A DNA stretch of 64,000 nucleotides from Leifsonia shinshuensis (GTDB lineage: Bacteria > Actinomycetota > Actinomycetes > Actinomycetales > Microbacteriaceae): NCBI RefSeq assembly GCF_013410375.1, contig NZ_JACCFL010000001.1, forward strand, positions 62,001 through 126,000. Direction: 5' to 3'. The notes below the pieces were generated by a model. It was not told the DNA's origin and made no database searches. It worked only from the letters and a program-made list of their open reading frames with translations. The translations under genes were made by a program, and so were the position numbers. Shown one piece after another: positions 61,030-64,000 of the stretch (positions within the stretch are counted from its first letter, which is position 1; every line of letters starts with the position of its first letter).

Positions 61030-62322
61030 CTAGGCGAGTGCCGCCTCGGCGAACACGTGAGCTCTCAGCGACTCCGGCAGCATCTCCATCCCGATCCCCG
61101 GCGCGAGCGGCGCGCGGTAGCGACCGCCGACCAGCTCGACCGGCGCGACGAAGTGCTCGTGCAGGTGCTTGGTGTACTCGATCATCCGGCCCTCCTGCGT
61201 GCCGGACACGGCCACGAAGTCGAACATCGAGAAGTGCTGCACCGCCTCGCAGAGCCCGACGCCGCCGGCGTGCGGGCAGACCGGGACGCCGAACTTCGCC
61301 GCCAGCAGCAGGATGGCGATGTTCTCGTTCACACCGGCCACGCGGGTCGAGTCGATCTGCACGATCGCAGCGGCGTCGGCCTGCAGCAGCTGCTTGAACA
61401 GCACCCGGCTCATCCCGTGCTCCCCGGTCGCGATCCGCACCGGCGCGACCGCGCGGGCGATCGCCGCGTGGGCGAGCACGTCGTCGGGGCTGGTCGGCTC
61501 CTCCACCCAGGCGAGGTCGAACGGCTCCAACGCGTGGATCCACTTGATCGCCTGGTCCCGGTCCCAGCGCTGGTTGGCGTCGATGGCGATCCGGATGTCC
61601 GGGCCGACCTCCGCGCGCGCGATGCCGAGGCGGCGCACGTCGTCCTCCAGCCGGTCGCCGACCTTGAGCTTGATCTGCTGGAAGCCCTCGTCCACGGCCT
61701 CCCGCGCGAGGCGCCGCAGCTTCTCGTCCGGGTAGCCCAGCCAGCCGGGGGTCGTCGTGTAACCGGCATAGCCGGTGCGCAGCAGCTCGGCCTCCCGGTC
61801 CGCACGGCCCGGCTCGGCGGCGCGCAGGATCGCGAGCGCATCGTCCCGGGTGAGGGCGTCGCTGAGGTAGCGGAAGTCGACCAGGTCCACCAGCTGCTCC
61901 GGCGTCATGCGCGCGAGAAGCTGCCACAGCGGGAGGCCCGCGCGCTTGGCCTTGAGGTCCCAGAACGCGTTGACGACAGCGCCGATGGCCATGTGCATCA
62001 CGCCCTTCTCCGGGCCCAGCCAGCGCAGCTGCGAGTCGTGCACGAACTCCCGCCAGAACCCGCCCAGGTCATCCAGGATCGCCTCGACGTCGCGCCCGAT
62101 CACCCGGTGCGCCACCGCCTCGATCGCGGCGACCTGGACGTCGTTGCCGCGGCCGATGGTGAAGACGAAGGAGTGACCCTCCAGCCCGTCCGGAGCGTCG
62201 GTGCTCACGCGGAGGTAGGCGGCGGAGTAGTCCGGGTCGGGATTCATCGCGTCGGAGCCGTCGAGGAGGGCGGACGTCTCGAAGCGCACGTCCAGGGTCT
62301 CGAAGTCGGTCACGGTAGTCAT
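61030..62322 (-). CDS. L-fuconate dehydratase (enolase superfamily)
   Basis: 430 residues from the ATG at 62322. It has every active-site residue of the fuconate dehydratase family: K218 and K220 in IKLKVG, metal ligands D248 (DANQRW), E274 (VEEPTSP) and E301 (TGEHG), H351 (CPHAGGVG) and E382 ([14 protein letters not shown]). It dehydrates L-fuconate to 2-keto-3-deoxy-L-fuconate. A TAGGAT box ends 7 nt upstream, inside the putative GntR operator. Confidence 0.93.
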   Translation of the reverse strand: MTTVTDFETLDVRFETSALLDGSDAMNPDPDYSAAYLRVSTDAPDGLEGHSFVFTIGRGNDVQVAAIEAVAHRVIGRDVEAILDDLGGFWREFVHDSQLRWLGPEKGVMHMAIGAVVNAFWDLKAKRAGLPLWQLLARMTPEQLVDLVDFRYLSDALTRDDALAILRAAEPGRADREAELLRTGYAGYTTTPGWLGYPDEKLRRLAREAVDEGFQQIKLKVGDRLEDDVRRLGIARAEVGPDIRIAIDANQRWDRDQAIKWIHALEPFDLAWVEEPTSPDDVLAHAAIARAVAPVRIATGEHGMSRVLFKQLLQADAAAIVQIDSTRVAGVNENIAILLLAAKFGVPVCPHAGGVGLCEAVQHFSMFDFVAVSGTQEGRMIEYTKHLHEHFVAPVELVGGRYRAPLAPGIGMEMLPESLRAHVFAEAALA

Positions 62323-62329
62323 AGGCAAC

Positions 62330-62341
62330 ATCCTATTGGAT
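62330..62341 (-). promoter_or_regulatory. Probable GntR operator at the fuconate dehydratase promoter
   Basis: ATCCTATTGGAT (reverse strand ATCCAATAGGAT) is a near-perfect palindrome that covers the TAGGAT -10 box of the dehydratase gene. It matches TTCCTATAGGAA at 50010-50021 in the core. Confidence 0.7.
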
Positions 62342-62386
62342 ATAGGTGTCGGACGCCAGTCGTGCAGCGCACCCTGGATACAAGAG

Positions 62387-62414
62387 ACGCCCACGTGCAC
62401 AGGCACGTGGGCGT
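62387..62414 (-). terminator. 12-bp hairpin after the GntR gene
   Basis: ACGCCCACGTGC (62387-62398) pairs perfectly with GCACGTGGGCGT (62403-62414) around ACAG, 20 bp after the GntR stop. A weak T-rich stretch follows on the minus strand. It probably ends the GntR transcript before the dehydratase promoter. Confidence 0.75.
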
Positions 62415-62434
62415 CGGGTCGGCGCTGGCGGCGG

Positions 62435-63145
62435 CTACTGCCCCTCCGCCTCCTCCAGACTCGTCGCGATGCGCGTGTACGACTTGGTGATGTGGTCGAG
62501 CATGGCCTTCTCGGCGCGCGCGGGATCGCCGGCCCGCAGCGCCTCCAGCACGGCCTCGTGCTCGCCCGACGTCTCCTCGACGACACCGTGCTTGAAGTAG
62601 ATCCGGTACTGGTGCATGTGCGAGCGGAGCCGGAAGATCGCGTCGGCCAGCAGGGCGTTCCCGGAGTGCAGCGCGATGAGGCGGTGGAACTCGGCGTCCT
62701 GGTTGGCGAAGTCCTTGTAGTCCTTGAACCGGTCGTCGCCGGTGTGGGCGGCCGCGCCACTGCGGTGCATGTCGTCGCAGAGCCGCTCGAGCTGGTCCAG
62801 GGTCTCGGCGTCGATCTCGCCGGCCGCGTTGCGGGTGGCGTACGGCTCCAGCAGGCGCCGCATCTCGAACAGCTCGCGCAGCCCGTCGGCGTCCAGCAGC
62901 GGAGCGGCGGTGTAGCCCTTGAGCGCCTTCTTCACGACCAGCCCCTCGGACTCCAGGCGCGCGAGAGCCTCGCGCACGGGCGTGGGCGAGACGCCGAGCT
63001 GGCGGGCGATCCCGTCGATGCTGGCCCGGCTGCCCGGCTCGATCACCTGGTCCATGAGCAGGCCGAGCACGGCGTCGTAGACGTCGTCGGCCAGCGCCCG
63101 CCTGGCCGGCAGGAAGTGTTCGCTGGGGGAGGGTTCGATGCTCAT
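62435..63145 (-). CDS. GntR-family (FCD) regulator of L-fucose genes
   Basis: 236 residues from the ATG at 63145; TAGGAT (63152-63157) ends 6 nt upstream, a leaderless start that excludes the GTG two codons earlier. Winged helix: [40 protein letters not shown]. All-helical FCD sensor with the metal/ligand His set ([14 protein letters not shown] and MHQYRIYF). It probably represses the dehydratase gene and the locus at 50 kb until fuconate or a later intermediate binds. Confidence 0.9.
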   Translation of the reverse strand: MSIEPSPSEHFLPARRALADDVYDAVLGLLMDQVIEPGSRASIDGIARQLGVSPTPVREALARLESEGLVVKKALKGYTAAPLLDADGLRELFEMRRLLEPYATRNAAGEIDAETLDQLERLCDDMHRSGAAAHTGDDRFKDYKDFANQDAEFHRLIALHSGNALLADAIFRLRSHMHQYRIYFKHGVVEETSGEHEAVLEALRAGDPARAEKAMLDHITKSYTRIATSLEEAEGQ

Positions 63146-63171
63146 GTGCACATCCTAGGCTCGCGTGCCTG

Positions 63172-64000
63172 CTAGATAGAGGAAAGAGGATGCAGGATCG
63201 CGGGCGGCGTCAGGCCGTCGGCCTCCAGCTCCGCCCACAGCTCCTCCGGCACGGGCGGAGCCGCGAGCGCGGCGTTCCGGACGATCTGCTCCGGCGTCTC
63301 CGCGCCGAGCACGACGGTCGAGACGGCGGGATTCCGCAGGGGGAACTGCACGGCGAGGTGCGGGAGGGTGACGCCGTACGGCGCCGCGACATCGGCGATC
63401 CAGCGCGCGCGCTCGATCAGGGCGGCCGGCGCCGCTCCGTAGTCGAACGTCGCCCCGGCGCCCGGCCGCTCGGTCGCGAGGATGCCGGAGTTGAAGACGG
63501 CCGCGACCACGACCTCCACCCCGCGCTCCTGCGCGGCCGGGAGCAGGTCGGCCGCGGCGGTGCCGTCCAGCAGCGTGTAGCGGCCCGCGCACATGACCAC
63601 GTCGAGGTCCGTGTTCCGCACGAAACGCTCCAGCATCGCGGACTGGTTCATGCCCGCACCGTACGACCGGATGACGCCCTGCGAGCGCAGCTCCTCCAGG
63701 GCGGGGAAGGCGCCGTCCAGCGCCTCCCGCTCGTTCTCGTCCGGATCGTGGACGAACAGGATGTCGATGCGGTCGAGGCCGAGCCGGCTCAGCGAGTCCT
63801 CCACCGACCGCAGCACGCCGTCGCGGGAGTAGTCGAGGCGGCGGCGCCGCGTCGCGGGGACGTCGAAGAGGTTCGCGATGTCGGTGTCGCCCGGCCGGTA
63901 CTCCGGGTTCGGCTCCAGGATCCGGCCGACCTTGGTCGAGACGACGTACTCGTCGCGCGGGAGGCCGCGCAGCCCCTCGCCGAGGCGCTCCTCCGCGAGG
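63172..64000 (-). CDS. Aldo/keto reductase (probable L-fucose dehydrogenase), 5'-truncated by window edge
   Basis: The last 275 residues are visible; the start lies beyond 64000. VVSTKVGRILEPNPEYRPGD, VEDSLSRLGLDRIDILFVHD and QFPLRNPAVSTVVLGAETPE are typical of the D-threo-aldose 1-dehydrogenase subfamily, which oxidises L-fucose and similar sugars to lactones. That is the first step of the oxidative fucose path whose later enzymes are at 61030, 51007 and 50073. It lies 26 bp upstream of the GntR start on the same strand. Confidence 0.85.
   Translation of the reverse strand, partial: LAEERLGEGLRGLPRDEYVVSTKVGRILEPNPEYRPGDTDIANLFDVPATRRRRLDYSRDGVLRSVEDSLSRLGLDRIDILFVHDPDENEREALDGAFPALEELRSQGVIRSYGAGMNQSAMLERFVRNTDLDVVMCAGRYTLLDGTAAADLLPAAQERGVEVVVAAVFNSGILATERPGAGATFDYGAAPAALIERARWIADVAAPYGVTLPHLAVQFPLRNPAVSTVVLGAETPEQIVRNAALAAPPVPEELWAELEADGLTPPAILHPLSSI

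Overview
The window is high-GC actinobacterial DNA. Gene content and style (compact genes, many leaderless starts with a TANNNT box 6-7 nt upstream, several carbohydrate ABC/LacI clusters, serS, pheA and pgm in a housekeeping block) suggest a Microbacteriaceae member, perhaps close to Leifsonia. The family is an inference and no marker gene here settles the species.

Left end (1-3402): one end of an integrated element beside tRNA-Ser(UGA). It carries a truncated sigma-like gene, two overlapping small genes (an excisionase-like HTH protein and a 49-residue protein), a divergent XRE regulator, a tyrosine integrase and a small membrane protein. A 12-bp perfect inverted repeat and two tandem 11-mers lie between the integrase and the tRNA.

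Housekeeping and envelope block (3466-23064): an MFS transporter, two paralogous LCP-family proteins, a HAD phosphatase, serS, a lipid kinase, two small membrane proteins, pheA, pgm, a GAF-SpoIIE phosphatase, a VanY-like carboxypeptidase lipoprotein, a TIG-amidase lipoprotein, a DHA2 exporter with a large extra domain, a cation/proton antiporter and a TetR regulator. Between the antiporter and tetR lies an array of eight 17-bp palindromes with strictly alternating 40/48-bp periodicity. A half-degenerate copy of the same two-palindrome module recurs at about 49.6 kb.

Beta-glucoside/cellobiose cluster (23207-29461): binding protein, two permeases, GH1 beta-glucosidase and LacI regulator, in the cebEFG-bglC-cebR layout of other actinobacteria. 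The promoter has two perfect TGAGAGCGCTCTCA-type operators. Next comes a mixed block (29606-36553): PAP2 phosphatase, SRPBCC protein, solitary DNA methyltransferase, GNAT protein, lipoate ligase, lysophospholipase-like hydrolase and a marR-MFS operon.

L-rhamnose region (36724-49589): rhaM-rhaI-rhaD/SDR-rhaB plus a coupled nucleotidyltransferase, downstream of an ABC importer operon with a GH78 alpha-L-rhamnosidase. A divergent LacI gene faces the importer. Identical or near-identical TGAATCGATTCA operators tie both operons to this one repressor.

L-fucose oxidative pathway, split over two loci: mutarotase, FAH-family hydrolase and SDR at 49652-51756, and L-fuconate dehydratase, GntR regulator and aldo/keto reductase at 61030-64000. 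A shared operator (TCCTATWGGA) occurs at both. Between them sit an AraC/SRPBCC/toroid cassette ending in a decayed NTF2-like pseudogene, and an alpha-glucoside operon (GH13, binding protein, two permeases) with its own LacI gene and a strong terminator. Overall the strain looks adapted to plant-derived glycosides, with each catabolic unit under a local repressor.
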